64,000 bases of DNA from Methylomagnum ishizawai (GTDB taxonomy: Bacteria > Pseudomonadota > Gammaproteobacteria > Methylococcales > Methylomonadaceae), in NCBI GenBank assembly GCA_945861705.1, contig CAMAVM010000005.1:1-64000 (forward strand), written 5' to 3'. This document shows positions 27,577 through 36,995 of the stretch, piece by piece. The position numbers and the translations under genes are program-made. The first letter of the stretch is position 1; every line of letters starts with the position of its first letter. The notes below the pieces were generated by a model that saw nothing but the letters and a program-made list of their open reading frames with translations, was not told where the DNA came from and did not search any database.

Positions 27577-29104
27577 TAAGTGATCTGCCGTTCATTTCCA
27601 CAGGTTTTTCTACTCCTAAAATAGCCAACAGAGTGGGAGCTAAATCTTTCAAACTGCCGCCAGAAGCCAACTTTCCTTCTCCGCACACATAAATCAGCGG
27701 TACTGGGTTGGTGCTGTGGGCAGTTTGGACTAGGCCGTCATCATCAACCATTTGCTCTATATTGCCGTGATCGGCTGTTACCAGCATTTTACCGCCGACA
27801 CTTTTTAGTGCAGCAACGACGCGCTGCAAGGAATTGTCTATCGCTTCTACCGCCTTGATGGCGGCGGGGATGATTCCGGTATGGCCTACCATGTCGCCAT
27901 TGGCATAATTGCAAATAATGACATCGTATTTGCCACCTGCGATGGCTTCGACAAAACGGTCAGTCAGTTCCGACAGGCTCATTTCCGGTTGCAAATCATA
28001 CGTTCTGACATTGGGCGAAGGGATTAGCATCCTGTCTTCACCAGGAAAGCTGGCATCAACGCCACCATTGAAGAAGAACGTGACGTGGGCGTATTTTTCA
28101 GTTTCTGCGAGACGCAACTGGGTCATGCCCAAATTCGATAAATATTCGCCCAGGCTATTTTTAATATCCACCGATGGGAATGCGACGGGATAATCAAAAT
28201 CTTCATGATATTCGGTTAAGGTTGCGTAAACACCTTTGTGCGGCGCATGCCCACGGTCAAATCCTTTGAAATCAGTATCGGTGATGGCTTGGGATATTTC
28301 CCGCGCCCTATCGGCACGAAAATTCATGAATACCACGGAATCTTCGGGATCAAGCGTGGCAGCCTTGCCTTCAGCATCCAAAACCACCGTAGGCAGGACA
28401 AACTCATCGTTTTCACCTCGGTCGTAGGATGATTTTAATCCTTCAAGTGCGGAGTCCACGCGATAACTGCCCTCACCTTTGACGATCAAATCATAGCCTT
28501 GTTTGACCCTATCCCAGCGCTTATCCCTGTCCATCGCATAAAAACGACCTACGATAGATGCAATCCTGCCCACGCCCAATGCCTTAAATGTTGTTTCCAT
28601 TAATTCGATGGAAGCAGCGGCGCTTTGGGGCGGCACATCCCTGCCATCCAGAAATGCGTGTAGATAGATGTTACGTAGCCCGCGTTTAGCAGCTAATTTG
28701 ATCATCGCCACAATCTGGTCTTCATGGCTATGCACTCCACCTGGAGACAATAGACCCATGATATGCAGGGCTTTGCCTTTTTCTTTGGCGGCATCGACTA
28801 CTTGGCATAACACCGAATTAGTGAAAAAACTGCCGTCTTTAATCGCATCGTTGACCTTGGAGAAATCCTGCGGTACGTAACGACCTGTGCCGATATGAAT
28901 ATGTCCGACTTCCGAATTGCCCATTTGCCCATCCGGCAAACCGACCACTTCCCCAGCGCAGTCCAGCAAAGTCATGGGGTAATCTTTTTGCAAACTGTCC
29001 CAACAGGGGGTATTTGCCATCGCAATGGCATTATTTTCTTGTTCCGTGGAATATCCAAATCCATCCAGGATCAGCAATACAACAGGTTTAGGGCGACTCG
29101 ACAT
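27563..29104 (-). CDS. gpmI: 2,3-bisphosphoglycerate-independent phosphoglycerate mutase
   Basis: 513 residues, full length. LLILDGFG (metal Asp14), GQMGNSEVGHIHIGTGR with catalytic Ser64, HAFLDGRDVPP, FMNFRADRARE and TADHGNIEQM are present. Interconverts 3- and 2-phosphoglycerate with Mn2+. First gene of gpmI-envC-ctpA, divergent from the rhodanese gene. Confidence 0.97.
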   Translation of the reverse strand: MSSRPKPVVLLILDGFGYSTEQENNAIAMANTPCWDSLQKDYPMTLLDCAGEVVGLPDGQMGNSEVGHIHIGTGRYVPQDFSKVNDAIKDGSFFTNSVLCQVVDAAKEKGKALHIMGLLSPGGVHSHEDQIVAMIKLAAKRGLRNIYLHAFLDGRDVPPQSAAASIELMETTFKALGVGRIASIVGRFYAMDRDKRWDRVKQGYDLIVKGEGSYRVDSALEGLKSSYDRGENDEFVLPTVVLDAEGKAATLDPEDSVVFMNFRADRAREISQAITDTDFKGFDRGHAPHKGVYATLTEYHEDFDYPVAFPSVDIKNSLGEYLSNLGMTQLRLAETEKYAHVTFFFNGGVDASFPGEDRMLIPSPNVRTYDLQPEMSLSELTDRFVEAIAGGKYDVIICNYANGDMVGHTGIIPAAIKAVEAIDNSLQRVVAALKSVGGKMLVTADHGNIEQMVDDDGLVQTAHSTNPVPLIYVCGEGKLASGGSLKDLAPTLLAILGVEKPVEMNGRSLIETT

Positions 29105-29374
29105 CTTACTTTTTATCTCCAGAAACTTTTACACACAACCCATAGCCTATGGGACTAACAATCTTTTGTGGACATGCCACAAACATTACCCGAAACACAC
29201 CAAAATAAGGTATCATTTGCGGCATTTATCGGGATTACGATTGGCTTTGCCGTGATGAACACGGACAAACATGAGGCATTATACTAAATAAGCGATAGCA
29301 AAGTTGTGTAAAAATACCCCAAACAGATCTCATATTAATTAACTCAATCAAAGCAAAAACCCTTCACTACTATC

Positions 29375-29836
29375 ATGCCTTTTTCAGAAACATTTACCCC
29401 AGAACGCTTCATCGAATTTATTTTAAACCACTATATTTTGGCGCTGGCGTTGGTGGTTGTAACGTATTTGTTAATCCAAGAATTATTCGACTCGGCACTT
29501 AAAAAATTTGGCTTTGTGTCGCCATTGTTAGCCGTAACCAAAATGAACAATGGCAATACTGTGGTTATTGACGTGCGCGAACTCGATGAGTTCAATAAAG
29601 GTCATATAGACAGCGCGATAAACCTGCCGCTGAGTAAAATAAAAGAACAAATATCCAGCTTTGATGCTTATAAAAACAACCAAGTCCTAATTGTTTGCCA
29701 GGACGGAACACGTTCAGCCACGACTGGGAAAATAATCACCAAAGCGGGACATAAGGATGTGTTTGTCATCACTGGCGGAATGCAATCTTGGCAGGAAGAT
29801 TATAAATTACCCATTAAAGTTAACCGCAAAAAATAA
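29375..29836 (+). CDS. Membrane-anchored rhodanese-like protein
   Basis: 153 residues. N-terminal transmembrane helix (YILALALVVVTYLLIQEL, 20-37) followed by one rhodanese domain with VVIDVRELDEFNKGHI and the active-site loop VCQDGTRS (Cys108). This is the YibN-type protein that sits before secB in many gammaproteobacteria. Likely sulfur transfer or membrane-associated assembly; exact role uncertain. Confidence 0.88.
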   Translation: MPFSETFTPERFIEFILNHYILALALVVVTYLLIQELFDSALKKFGFVSPLLAVTKMNNGNTVVIDVRELDEFNKGHIDSAINLPLSKIKEQISSFDAYKNNQVLIVCQDGTRSATTGKIITKAGHKDVFVITGGMQSWQEDYKLPIKVNRKK

Positions 29837-29897
29837 GCCTGGTGCTTGATTTTGTAAACAAGCTTAATCTCTCAAACTTACTATTCAGACATCACTC

Positions 29898-30368
29898 ATG
29901 GCCGAAGAAAACAGTACCCCAGAAAAGCAATTTTCCATCCAAAAGGTTTATACCAAAGATTTGTCTTTTGAAACGCCCAACGCCCCAAAAATTTTCCGCG
30001 AAAAATGGGAACCTGTAGTAGATTTCAACTTAGGCACACACGTAGACAAACTGGAAGAAACCGTCTTTGAAGTCACCTTAACTGTAACGATTACCGTCAA
30101 AAGCGTAGACACCACGGCTTATCTGGTTGAAGTCAACCAAGCTGGCATCTTTACATTGGATAACTTCACTGAGCAAGAAATGGGGCCTATGTTGGGTAGC
30201 TTTTGTCCTAATATTCTGTTTCCTTATGCACGGGAAGTCGTTTCTGACCTGGTCGCAAAAGGTGGTTTTCCCCAGTTGCTGCTCGCACCCGTCAATTTTG
30301 ATGCGCTGTATGGTCAACATCTGCAACAAGCACAACAACAAACGGCTGGATCAAACACCATCAACTAA
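29898..30368 (+). CDS. secB: Protein-export chaperone SecB
   Basis: 156 residues. FSIQKVYTKDLSFETPNAP is the SecB start, followed by VFEVTLTVTITVK, NQAGIFTLDNF and CPNILFPYAREVVSDLVAKG with GGFPQLLLAPVNFDALY, all hallmark segments. Tetrameric cytoplasmic chaperone delivering preproteins to SecA. Between rhodanese and gpsA as in E. coli. Confidence 0.97.
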   Translation: MAEENSTPEKQFSIQKVYTKDLSFETPNAPKIFREKWEPVVDFNLGTHVDKLEETVFEVTLTVTITVKSVDTTAYLVEVNQAGIFTLDNFTEQEMGPMLGSFCPNILFPYAREVVSDLVAKGGFPQLLLAPVNFDALYGQHLQQAQQQTAGSNTIN

Positions 30369-30385
30369 CTGCTTGGTCAATAAGT

Positions 30386-31387
30386 TTGAGCCAAAAAATA
30401 ACTCTGCTCGGCGCAGGTTCTTGGGGTACTGCACTTGCTATACTGGCTGCCAGAAACGGTTGCCAAGTTTTATTGTGGGGACACAACCCAGAACATATCG
30501 CGGCTCTCGCCAAGGAAAGAAAAAATCAGCGATATTTGCCTGATACAGCCTTTCCAGAAAAAATAACCGTAACCTCTGACCTAAAGCAAGCCGCAGAATT
30601 CAGCGACCTTATCTTATTATCGGTACCCAGCCACGCTTTCAAAAGCACCTTGATTAATCTCAAGCCCCATGCCTCTGTTAACGATTTAAAAATAGCCTGG
30701 GCGACCAAAGGCTTTAACCCAGAGGATGGCACCTTACTGCATCAAATTGTGGCTGATGTCTTCTCACCAAACACACCAGCCGCTATCCTATCCGGCCCCA
30801 CTTTTGCCCGTGAGGTCGCCGCAAACCTTCCTACCGCCATTACTATTGCCTCAAAGCAAGCCGAATTTGCAGATCAACTGGCAGACATCATGCACAGCGA
30901 CCGTTTTCGAGCATATACCAGCTCCGATATTATTGGTGTTGAAGTCGGCGGCGCAGTCAAAAACGTGCTGGCGATTGCAGCAGGCATCGCTGATGGCTTG
31001 GGCTTTGGTGCAAATACCCGCGCGGCATTGATTACGCGCGGTCTTAACGAGATCATGCGCTTGGGAATTAAACTGGGTGGAAAGCAAGAAACATTTATTG
31101 GCTTGGCTGGCTTGGGCGATCTCGTATTGACTTGCACCGATAATCAGTCCAGAAACCGTCGTTTTGGTCTAGCATTAGGACAGGGTAGAACTAGACGATC
31201 CATCGCCAATGAGATAGGGCAAGAAATTGAAGGCATATTAGCGGCTAAAGATACCTTATTGCTCGCCAAACGGCATAATATAGACATGCCAATTACCGAG
31301 CAAACCTATAAGGTTCTATATGAAAACCTGAACCCACTCAGTGCAGTGCAAAACCTGCTTGCTCGCCATCAGAAAGCTGAATCTTAA
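30386..31387 (+). CDS. gpsA: Glycerol-3-phosphate dehydrogenase [NAD(P)+]
   Basis: 333 residues. NAD-binding LLGAGSWGTALA, AILSGPTFAREVA, VGGAVKNVLAIAAGIADGL (catalytic Lys) and GLAGLGDLVLTCT. Makes sn-glycerol-3-phosphate for phospholipids. The apparent start is TTG (TTG AGC CAA AAA), 17 bases after the secB stop and without a clear ribosome site, which suggests low-level or coupled translation. Confidence 0.96.
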   Translation: MSQKITLLGAGSWGTALAILAARNGCQVLLWGHNPEHIAALAKERKNQRYLPDTAFPEKITVTSDLKQAAEFSDLILLSVPSHAFKSTLINLKPHASVNDLKIAWATKGFNPEDGTLLHQIVADVFSPNTPAAILSGPTFAREVAANLPTAITIASKQAEFADQLADIMHSDRFRAYTSSDIIGVEVGGAVKNVLAIAAGIADGLGFGANTRAALITRGLNEIMRLGIKLGGKQETFIGLAGLGDLVLTCTDNQSRNRRFGLALGQGRTRRSIANEIGQEIEGILAAKDTLLLAKRHNIDMPITEQTYKVLYENLNPLSAVQNLLARHQKAES

Positions 31388-31419
31388 CGGCTACAAATTT
31401 GTAGAACTAACGTTACAAG

Positions 31420-31456
31420 GAAAACTCCAGCTTTTTGATGTCAGACTGGAGTTTTC
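31420..31456. terminator. Bidirectional terminator between gpsA and mscL
   Basis: GAAAACTCCAG/CTGGAGTTTTC, 11-bp perfect stem, 15-base loop, in the gap between converging genes. Confidence 0.85.
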
Positions 31457-31489
31457 ATCATTCATTCGCAGAAAAACGACAGCGAAAGT

Positions 31490-31897
31490 CTAGTTTTTTG
31501 ACTTTAAAATATCTCTGATTTCAGTCAGTAACAATTCTTCCTTAGTAGGTACAGGTGGTGCTTCTGGAGTCGCAACCTCTGCTTTTTTCATTTTGTTCAT
31601 CATCTTAATAGCCATAAAGATGGCAAAAGCAACTATCGTAAAGTCAAAAATGGTTTGAACAAAGCTGCCATAGTTAAGCATTACTGCTGGGGTCTTTTCA
31701 TCGACAGCTTCCTTCAACACTATTCCAAGCTTGGTAAAATCCACGCCGCCTACCAATAATCCGATTAGCGGCATAACGACATCTCCGACAAAAGACGAAA
31801 CGATTTTACCGAACGCGCCACCGATGATAACACCGACCGCCAAATCGACCACATTGCCCTTCATGGCAAATTCTTTGAACTCTTGCATCATACTCAT
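31490..31897 (-). CDS. mscL: Large-conductance mechanosensitive channel
   Basis: 135 residues. [32 protein letters not shown] is split over the N-terminal amphipathic helix and TM1 of MscL. TM2 follows ([17 protein letters not shown]), then a charged cytoplasmic tail ending in [13 protein letters not shown]. Pentameric osmotic safety valve. Monocistronic. Confidence 0.96.
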   Translation of the reverse strand: MSMMQEFKEFAMKGNVVDLAVGVIIGGAFGKIVSSFVGDVVMPLIGLLVGGVDFTKLGIVLKEAVDEKTPAVMLNYGSFVQTIFDFTIVAFAIFMAIKMMNKMKKAEVATPEAPPVPTKEELLLTEIRDILKSKN

Positions 31898-32058
31898 ACT
31901 TAATTTCCATCATTCTCATGATAAAAGGTTTACTATTGCTTTAAAACAGCACTTTGTTGACTTGAATGATCCTTCGCCTACCTTGCGCCGACAGTTAATT
32001 ATCGAATGAATGTGTTGAAAAGTATAGTTTTTTGGTACTTAAGGTTTCATTTTACGAG

Positions 32059-32076
32059 TTGTCATAATTTCGTCAT
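32059..32076 (+). promoter_or_regulatory. Pho box in the phoB promoter
   Basis: TTGTCATAATTTCGTCAT matches the Pho-box consensus (two CTGTCAT-like direct repeats 11 bases apart) at 14 of 18 positions. TAAAAT at 32088-32093 is a plausible -10 located 11 bases after it, the spacing seen in PhoB-activated promoters. Suggests phoBR autoregulation. Confidence 0.75.
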
Positions 32077-32119
32077 ACTCAAACGGCTAAAATACTGCGT
32101 CTAAACTCAAGCATTAACT

Positions 32120-32812
32120 ATGTCGAAAATAAATATCCTGATTGTTGAAGATGAAGCCGCTATTCGAGGGATGTTGACGATTGTCCTTGAGCAAGCGGGT
32201 TTTATGCCCACAGCAGCGGCAGAAGTCGATTCCGCCCAAAAAATCTTGGCAGACAGCTTCCCTGATCTGATCTTGCTGGATTGGATGTTGCCTGGTATTA
32301 GCGGTGTGGAATGGGCTAGGCGTTTAAAAAAAGACCCTAGCTTTCGTGAAATACCTATCATCCTACTGACCGCCAGAGGCGAAGAAGAAGATAAGGTCAG
32401 AGGCTTGGAGATCGGTGCGGATGATTACCTGACCAAACCTTTTTCGACGAAAGAATTGGTGGCAAGGATACGCGCCGTATTACGCAGAACCGGCAAATTA
32501 CACGGCATATCACAAATCACCATGGGCGAACTCACGCTTGACACCGAGCAACACCGCTTAAGCATTGGTGAAAAACAGTTAGATGTCAGCCCCACCGAAT
32601 TCCGCTTAATGCAGTTTTTCATGACCCATCCCGATAAGGTGTTTAGCCGCACCCAATTGCTCGACCAGGTATGGGGCCGCAGCGTGTATATTGATGAACG
32701 TACCGTCGATGTCCATATCCGCCGATTGCGTAAAATTCTTGGTGATTATGGCAAAGAAGACATGGTGCAAACCGTGCGCGGTTTTGGCTATCGGTTTTCA
32801 TTGCTAGACTAA
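32120..32812 (+). CDS. phoB: Phosphate regulon response regulator PhoB
   Basis: 230 residues: receiver domain with acidic pocket Glu10-Asp11, phosphorylation site Asp54 in [10 protein letters not shown] and TKPFSTKEL, then an OmpR-type winged-helix domain ([38 protein letters not shown]). Activates phosphate-starvation genes. Followed after five bases by phoR and preceded by a Pho box. Confidence 0.95.
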   Translation: MSKINILIVEDEAAIRGMLTIVLEQAGFMPTAAAEVDSAQKILADSFPDLILLDWMLPGISGVEWARRLKKDPSFREIPIILLTARGEEEDKVRGLEIGADDYLTKPFSTKELVARIRAVLRRTGKLHGISQITMGELTLDTEQHRLSIGEKQLDVSPTEFRLMQFFMTHPDKVFSRTQLLDQVWGRSVYIDERTVDVHIRRLRKILGDYGKEDMVQTVRGFGYRFSLLD

Positions 32813-32817
32813 CCTAA

Positions 32818-34092
32818 ATGGCAGCTTGGAAAAAAGAACTTGGCTGGACGCTCCTGCTGTTAATGGGCGTAGCTCTAATTGGTAGCATAATTGGATTATT
32901 TATACCGCTATTATTCTTACTGATAATTGGAATGTTAGTTTGGCAAGTTATCCAGATTAACCGCTTTGAACGCTGGATTAGCAAGGGCGGACGGGGAAAA
33001 TACCCCAAAGCAAAAGGAATTTGGGAAGATATTTATTACCACGTTTACCAAATAAAAAAGAGCGAAAAAAAACGCAAAAAGAAGCTAGGCAAAATCATCG
33101 ACCAGTTCAGAAAATCAACCGATGCGCTGCCTGATGCCGCCGTTGTGTTAGGCGAGGAAGATGAAATCGAATGGGCCAACACCGCCGCAAAAAACGTACT
33201 GGGTTTGCAACCGTCAGATCGAGGGCAGCGGATTCCCAACCTTATCCGTTTCCCCATTTTTGTCCGTTACCTTAAGTCCGGTAACTTCAATGAAACTATC
33301 ATTATGCCCTCTCCCACCAACAGCCACATCATCCTGGCAGTGCGAGTGGTCAGCTATGGTGCGGGGCTGCGTCTGCTGTTAGCACAGGATGTCACGCAAC
33401 TGCGGAAAATGGAGCAGATGCGGAAAGATTTTGTCGCCAATGTTTCACACGAATTACGAACGCCTTTAACGGTATTAAAAGGCTATTTGGAAACATTACA
33501 AGAATTGGATGAACCTCTATCGCCATTACTGAGCCATTCGTTTCAGCAAATGCAAGAGCAAACTGAACGGATGCAATATCTGGTTGATGACTTGCTCCTG
33601 TTATCTAACTTAGAGACACAACCCAAAAAAACCCATTGTGTTGATTTACCCGCTCTCTTAATCAAGATATGCAAAGAAAGCGAGAACCTTCTTCACAGTG
33701 CGGGACGCATCGAACTAACACTGGAAACCAATGCCCACATTGTCGGTGATGAACAGGAACTTCGTAGCGCGTTTTCCAACCTGCTGGGCAACGCACTGAA
33801 ATATTCGCCAAAAGAATCCAAGGTTCAAGTGTGCTGGCATCAAACCCCAGCAAATCTGGTACTGGACATAATAGACATGGGTGAGGGCATAGCCGAATCG
33901 GAAATCCCAAGGATTACCGAACGGTTTTACCGCATTGATGTGCGGCGCATCAATAAAGTAGCTGGCACCGGATTAGGGCTTGCCATCGTCAAACACGTAC
34001 TGCTGCGGCATGATGCACGGCTTGTCATTACCAGCGAACTCTACAAAGGCAGTACGTTTAGCTGTCATTTTCCAGTGGAAAGGCTGTGCTGA
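32818..34092 (+). CDS. phoR: Phosphate regulon sensor histidine kinase PhoR
   Basis: 424 residues. Two N-terminal transmembrane segments (about 8-45) with almost no periplasmic loop, a basic linker (KKSEKKRKKKLGK), a PAS domain (105-195), HisKA with His211 in VANVSHELRTPLT, and HATPase with N box NLLGNALKYS, DMGEGI and GTGLGLAIV. The small periplasmic part is typical of PhoR, which senses phosphate through PstSCAB/PhoU; those genes are not in the window. Confidence 0.94.
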   Translation: MAAWKKELGWTLLLLMGVALIGSIIGLFIPLLFLLIIGMLVWQVIQINRFERWISKGGRGKYPKAKGIWEDIYYHVYQIKKSEKKRKKKLGKIIDQFRKSTDALPDAAVVLGEEDEIEWANTAAKNVLGLQPSDRGQRIPNLIRFPIFVRYLKSGNFNETIIMPSPTNSHIILAVRVVSYGAGLRLLLAQDVTQLRKMEQMRKDFVANVSHELRTPLTVLKGYLETLQELDEPLSPLLSHSFQQMQEQTERMQYLVDDLLLLSNLETQPKKTHCVDLPALLIKICKESENLLHSAGRIELTLETNAHIVGDEQELRSAFSNLLGNALKYSPKESKVQVCWHQTPANLVLDIIDMGEGIAESEIPRITERFYRIDVRRINKVAGTGLGLAIVKHVLLRHDARLVITSELYKGSTFSCHFPVERLC

Positions 34093-34139
34093 TGATGGGT
34101 ATCAACGTAATAAGCCCAACTACCTCATTAAGCCTACTT

Positions 34140-34742
34140 CTATTTTGCCGTCAAAAGCGTTTTCACAGGATTAAACGTCCGTCTGTGGATGTCTAAACAA
34201 CCAAACTTTTCAATTTCGGCGATATGCTGTTTAGTACCATAACCTTTGTGAATGTGGAAAGCATAGTCAGGGTATTGTTTGTGGTACTCAGCCATCATAT
34301 TATCACGAGTGACTTTGGCTAAGATGGACGCAGCGCTGATAGCTTTTATTTTGCTATCGCCTTTGACAATAGCTTGAGCTGGGATGGTTAGATTGGGTAG
34401 TCTATTACCATCGACCAGAACTAGCTCCGGCAACAAAGATAAGCCATTTACCGCCCGTTGCATTGCCAACAGCGTGGCTTGTAGGATGTTCAAATCATCG
34501 ATTTCGACAACGCTAGCTTGCGCTATCGAATAGCTTAAAGCGTACTGCTTGATAAGTACCGCAAGGCGGTTTCGTTGAGCTTCTGAGAGTTTTTTGGAGT
34601 CTGCCAAGCCTTCGATTGGGTTGTTAGGGTCGAGAATTACCGCCGCAGCGACAACAGGTCCTGCAAGTGGACCACGACCTGCTTCATCGACACCAGCGAC
34701 AATGCCTGACCATTGTGCATCAATCAAAGAATCATTAGTCAT
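34140..34742 (-). CDS. rnhB: Ribonuclease HII
   Basis: ATG at 34742 gives 200 residues. [21 protein letters not shown] with the DEAGRG active-site motif, [36 protein letters not shown] and the tail [15 protein letters not shown] are present. Removes ribonucleotides from DNA. It follows lpxA directly; lpxB, which normally stands between them, is absent. Confidence 0.95.
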   Translation of the reverse strand: MTNDSLIDAQWSGIVAGVDEAGRGPLAGPVVAAAVILDPNNPIEGLADSKKLSEAQRNRLAVLIKQYALSYSIAQASVVEIDDLNILQATLLAMQRAVNGLSLLPELVLVDGNRLPNLTIPAQAIVKGDSKIKAISAASILAKVTRDNMMAEYHKQYPDYAFHIHKGYGTKQHIAEIEKFGCLDIHRRTFNPVKTLLTAK

Positions 34743-34774
34743 TACCGACAGCAAAAGCTAAAGTTTTGATGGCT

Positions 34775-35551
34775 TTAGCGCAATATGCCTCGACTGACAC
34801 TACGCAGGAAATTGACCATCGCTGATAGTTCTTTGCTGTCTCCTGCTAAATCTTCCATTTGGTCGATGGCATCTTCAAGGCGCAAGTTCATTTTGTAAAT
34901 CATTTTGTAAGCCTTCCGAATTAAACGAATATCTTCGGCCGCAATACCATTGCGCTCCATGCCGACCGAATTGATTCCGTGCGGTTTGGTGGGTTTGCCG
35001 CCGACCATAACGAAAGGCGGAATGTCCTGGGTGATGGCACTACCCATAGCCGCAAAGCTGTATTGGCCGATCTTGGTAAACTGATGCACCAAAGTAAAAC
35101 CGCCAAGAATGGCATGGCTATGAAGTTGTACGTGGCCTGCCAGGGACGCACCATTTGCCATGATGACATGATTGCCAATCACACAATCATGCGCGACGTG
35201 AGTGTAGGCCATGAACAGGTTGTCACTACCTATCTTGGTAACACTTTGGTCTTGCTTGGTACCTCGATGCAGGGAGGAAAATTCACGAATCGTGTTACGG
35301 TCGCCGATTTCAAGCCTAGTTATTTCGGCAGCATACTTTTTGTCTTGCGGGTCTTCACCAATGGAACAGAACTGATAAATGCGATTTTCTTTACCAATTA
35401 CGGTTGGCCCTTTTATGACAACATGAGAGCCGATTACTGTACCAGAACCGATCTTGACTTCGGCACCGACAACGCTGTACGGACCTATAGATATATTGCT
35501 TTCTAATTCAGCACCACTATCGATAATCGCTGTTGGATGTATCAAGCTCAA
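34775..35551 (-). CDS. lpxA: UDP-N-acetylglucosamine O-acyltransferase
   Basis: I place the start at TTG 35551 ([17 protein letters not shown]), overlapping the fabZ stop (TTGA); a longer frame to 35569 would lie inside fabZ. About 258 residues. Left-handed beta-helix hexapeptides ([36 protein letters not shown]) with catalytic His in [29 protein letters not shown] and a helical C-terminus. First step of lipid A synthesis. Confidence 0.95.
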   Translation of the reverse strand: MSLIHPTAIIDSGAELESNISIGPYSVVGAEVKIGSGTVIGSHVVIKGPTVIGKENRIYQFCSIGEDPQDKKYAAEITRLEIGDRNTIREFSSLHRGTKQDQSVTKIGSDNLFMAYTHVAHDCVIGNHVIMANGASLAGHVQLHSHAILGGFTLVHQFTKIGQYSFAAMGSAITQDIPPFVMVGGKPTKPHGINSVGMERNGIAAEDIRLIRKAYKMIYKMNLRLEDAIDQMEDLAGDSKELSAMVNFLRSVSRGILR

Positions 35552-35988
35552 GGCACTACGGCCGCACAACGGATTTCAGCACTGGCGACAAAATCACCGT
35601 CCACCTCAGCGCGGCATTCGAATGCCCAAATATTGCGTTTGCTCCTGACGAACAAGGCTTCCAGCATTAACTGATCGCCTGGTACAACTGGTCGTTTAAA
35701 TTTTGCTTTATCGATACCAACCAAGTAATAGATCATCCCGCCTAATTCATCCGACGATTCCGAAGCCAATAAGCCCGTTGCTTGCGCCAGTGCTTCCAGA
35801 ATCAATACCCCAGGAAATATAGGTTTCTGGGGGAAATGACCTTGAAAATAGGGTTCATTATAGGTCACATTTTTCAGCCCTAATAACCTGACACCGGGTT
35901 CACACTCAAGCACCCTGTCAATCAATAAAAAGGGGTATCGATGTGGCAAAAAAGCTTGGATCTCTAGAATATCAAGGGTAATAGACAT
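35548..35988 (-). CDS. fabZ: (3R)-hydroxyacyl-ACP dehydratase
   Basis: 146 residues. Active-site [13 protein letters not shown] and the [20 protein letters not shown] helix with catalytic His and Glu. Dehydrates hydroxyacyl-ACP in fatty acid synthesis and competes with LpxA for the same pool, which is why the genes are linked. Its stop overlaps the lpxA start. Confidence 0.96.
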   Translation of the reverse strand: MSITLDILEIQAFLPHRYPFLLIDRVLECEPGVRLLGLKNVTYNEPYFQGHFPQKPIFPGVLILEALAQATGLLASESSDELGGMIYYLVGIDKAKFKRPVVPGDQLMLEALFVRSKRNIWAFECRAEVDGDFVASAEIRCAAVVP

Positions 35989-36042
35989 AGTTTTTAGGGC
36001 TTCACAATAAGACGGGATTACAAGCTAATGCGCTATTATGAA

Positions 36043-36543
36043 TTATTCAGGCATTGTTGAAAGTTTTTGTTGTAACTGACTGGTTATGTCCATTTGTGGG
36101 CTGGAATAGATCACGCCGTCAGTCAAAATCAAGTCAAATTCTTGATCTTTAGCAATGGTACGGATTGACTCAACGATGCGTTTTTGTAACTTGCCTAATT
36201 CGTCATTACGGCGAGCATTGAAGTCTTCACTGAATTCTTGCTGCGAGCGTTTAGCATCTCGCATTTTGTTCTGAATTTCAGTTTCCATTCTGTTACGCTG
36301 TGACTCACCCATGACAGAAGCATCTTTCTTAAACTTCTCTTGCATTGTCTGAATTTCTTTTTGTTGGCTAACCAACTGATTATCACGGGGTTTAAATTCT
36401 TGTTCCAGGCGTTTTTTGGCTTTTTCAGCTTGCGGCGCTTTTTCAAGAACGGCAGGAATATTCACAATGCCAATTTTTAAGTCGGCAAAGCTGACATTGG
36501 CAACCAGTAGTAACCCTATAAATAATGCTATTTTCGTTTTCAT
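36043..36543 (-). CDS. skp: Periplasmic chaperone Skp/OmpH family
   Basis: 166 residues: signal peptide (ALFIGLLLVANVSFADL), KIGIVNIPAVLEKAPQAEKA, then a long charged coiled coil (KKRLEQEFKPRDNQLV to ARRNDELGKLQKRIVESI) and a short beta end (FDLILTDGVIYSS). Escorts outer-membrane proteins to BamA. fabZ follows directly, where lpxD is normally found. Confidence 0.93.
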   Translation of the reverse strand: MKTKIALFIGLLLVANVSFADLKIGIVNIPAVLEKAPQAEKAKKRLEQEFKPRDNQLVSQQKEIQTMQEKFKKDASVMGESQRNRMETEIQNKMRDAKRSQQEFSEDFNARRNDELGKLQKRIVESIRTIAKDQEFDLILTDGVIYSSPQMDITSQLQQKLSTMPE

Positions 36544-36995
36544 CGTTGTATCGATCTCCGTACAGTTAAAAAATTCGTTCTAAAGCATAGCTATGGCAAG
36601 ACTAGCAATAGTGGGTGGCATTTAAAATACCGTTAGAATCAAACGCAATAAGCGCATGACGTATTATCAAATAGAAAATCGCTGTTCCCTATCTAATTTA
36701 TCTCTAATAAATTTCAAAGGCTTTGTTTGTTATTTACTCACACAGCCAACCTTAAGTATTCGCCCTATTAATCAAGGCAAAAAAGTCAACTCAGGCAATG
36801 ATTCTGCTGACCAATACCGTTAAAGCGTTTATTTTTGCATAGCCTCATTATGCTTGGGTTAAATTATAGGGGATAAAATGACTAAACCAAAAACTAATCC
36901 ACAACCCAATATCTGCATTGGCTGCCTTATTATCCACTTAAGCGATTGAATTCTAGGATACGTAACAAAATTGTAGCTTGTTAGATAATGCAAAA
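36544..36995. other. Non-coding gap between bamA and skp
   Basis: About 450 AT-rich bases without a protein-like frame on either strand. It probably contains the skp promoter. No strong terminator for bamA, structured RNA or repeat was recognised. Confidence 0.5.
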
